This document shows, one piece after another, positions 4,500 through 5,364 of a stretch of 5,364 nucleotides of DNA (position 1 is the first letter of the stretch; every line of letters starts with the position of its first letter). The notes under the pieces were generated by a model, which searched no databases, was not told the DNA's origin, and was given only the letters and a program-made list of their open reading frames with translations. Both the position numbers and the translations under genes were made by a program. Origin of the DNA: Gemmatimonadaceae bacterium (GTDB taxonomy: Bacteria; Gemmatimonadota; Gemmatimonadetes; Gemmatimonadales; Gemmatimonadaceae). Location of the stretch: the NCBI GenBank assembly GCA_013361745.1, contig JABFXM010000526.1, positions 1 through 5,364 on the forward strand, in the 5' to 3' direction.

Positions 4500-5364
4500 T
4501 CAGCGCGCAGCGCGGCGGAGTCGGGCCGCGAACGACCCGTCGGTGCCGTGGCGCTGCGGCAGCACGCGGAGGCGTCCCGCGTCGAGCACCGCGTCGGGGA
4601 CGACGCCGTTAGGCGGTGGCTCGAGCGACCACTCCGGATTGTCGGCGAGGAAGCTCTCGATCTGCTCGTCGTTCTCCTCCGGCTCGAGGGAGCAGGTGCT
4701 GTAGACGAGGAGCCCGCCCGGCCGCACCGCGGTCGCCGCGGCGCGCAGGATCGACCGCTGCAGCGCGCCGAGCACCGCGAGGTCCGCGATCTTCAGCCGC
4801 CAGCGCGCGTCGGGGTGACGGCGGAAGGTCCCGGTGCCGGTGCAGGGCACGTCGATGAGGACGCCGTCCACGTCGCGCACCGCGGGGAAGCGCGCGTCGC
4901 CAACCGCGAGGTCGATGTTGCGCGCCTCCAGGCGCATCACGTTCTGGCGCACGCGCGCGAGCCGCCCGATGGAGGCGTCGGAGGCGATGACGCGTCCCGC
5001 CGTGCGCGACAGCTCGATCGCCTTTCCGCCCGGCGCGGCGCAGACGTCGGCGATCGTCGCGCCGCTCGCGAAGCAGGCGTATCGCGTGACGAGCGTCGAC
5101 GCGGGATCCTGGACGTGAAACAGGCCCTGCTTGTACGCCCCGAGCTCGGTGAGCCCGATCTGCGGCGTCGCGATCGTGATGCTGTCGGGGACGAGCGGCG
5201 CGTCGGCGACGTGGACGCCGGCCGACTCGAGCGTCGCCTCGAGCTGCTCGCGCACGACGTGCCACGGGCGGGCGACGATCGGCGCCTCGAGGTTGTTCGC
5301 GGCGAGAAGCCGCCGCGTCTCGTCGGCGCCCCACCGCCCGACCCAGCGCGCGACCAGCCAGCGC
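4500..5364 (-). CDS. rsmB: 16S rRNA (cytosine-967-C5)-methyltransferase RsmB, 5' end cut by window
   Basis: RsmB uses S-adenosylmethionine to methylate C967 of 16S rRNA. About 287 residues are visible (reading from base 5363); family members are about 430-450, so the missing part is mainly the N-terminal NusB-like RNA-binding domain. The fragment begins with RWLVARWVGRWG and LLAANN, typical of the RsmB linker region, then FHVQDPAST, the SAM-binding motif DVCAAPGGKA, the catalytic block DVPCTGTGTFRRHPD and YSTCSLEPEENDEQ. The two cysteines of the RNA m5C methyltransferase mechanism are present: C at codon 4844-4842 (PCTGTG, releasing Cys) and C at codon 4694-4692 (STCS, nucleophile). RsmB is preferred over RsmF/NSUN relatives because of the linker sequence and the position next to rpe, where it also occurs in other bacteria. 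The frame stays open to the window edge, so the GTG at 5255 is internal, not the start. The TGA at 4502-4500 ends it, 18 bases before the PASTA gene. Confidence 0.95.
   Translation of the reverse strand, partial: RWLVARWVGRWGADETRRLLAANNLEAPIVARPWHVVREQLEATLESAGVHVADAPLVPDSITIATPQIGLTELGAYKQGLFHVQDPASTLVTRYACFASGATIADVCAAPGGKAIELSRTAGRVIASDASIGRLARVRQNVMRLEARNIDLAVGDARFPAVRDVDGVLIDVPCTGTGTFRRHPDARWRLKIADLAVLGALQRSILRAAATAVRPGGLLVYSTCSLEPEENDEQIESFLADNPEWSLEPPPNGVVPDAVLDAGRLRVLPQRHGTDGSFAARLRRAAR

Noticed and set aside
4500..5255. RsmB starting at GTG 5255
   Set aside because: The frame stays open to the window edge and the upstream residues (RWLVARW, LLAANN) are conserved RsmB sequence, so the gene continues beyond the window.

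Overview
This is a GC-rich, densely coding bacterial chromosomal window. All seven genes lie on the minus strand, so transcription runs from high to low coordinates: rsmB (5' end cut by the window edge), a membrane-anchored PASTA protein, rpe, a TlpA/ResA-type thioredoxin, a small YbbR/CdaR-like membrane protein, tsaD, and an lgt-family gene (3' end cut by the window edge). The GC-rich codon use, the housekeeping mix and the unusual 'GRTGCWAVGDDYG' Lgt signature would fit a Gemmatimonadota-like lineage. That assignment is inference from general resemblance, not a database match.

Layout: 5364-4500 holds the C-terminal two thirds of the 16S rRNA m5C967 methyltransferase RsmB. After an 18-base gap with a good Shine-Dalgarno sequence comes the PASTA gene (4481-3741). 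The only sizeable non-coding stretch, 3740-3554, contains a 7-base tandem repeat and nested inverted repeats. The remaining five genes, rpe to lgt (3553 to 1), form one unbroken block in which every junction is a 4-base start/stop overlap (GTGA or ATGA), implying a translationally coupled operon.

Functionally, the block mixes translation fidelity (RsmB, TsaD), central carbon metabolism (Rpe) and envelope functions (PASTA protein, TlpA, YbbR-like protein, Lgt). The most interesting points are: a PASTA protein without a kinase sitting between rsmB and rpe, where the PASTA-kinase PrkC lies in Bacillus subtilis; an Lgt-family protein in which several residues known to matter in E. coli Lgt are replaced; and the heptamer-repeat/hairpin element in the rpe leader. 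No RNA genes, CRISPR arrays, insertion sequences or recognisable terminators were seen.
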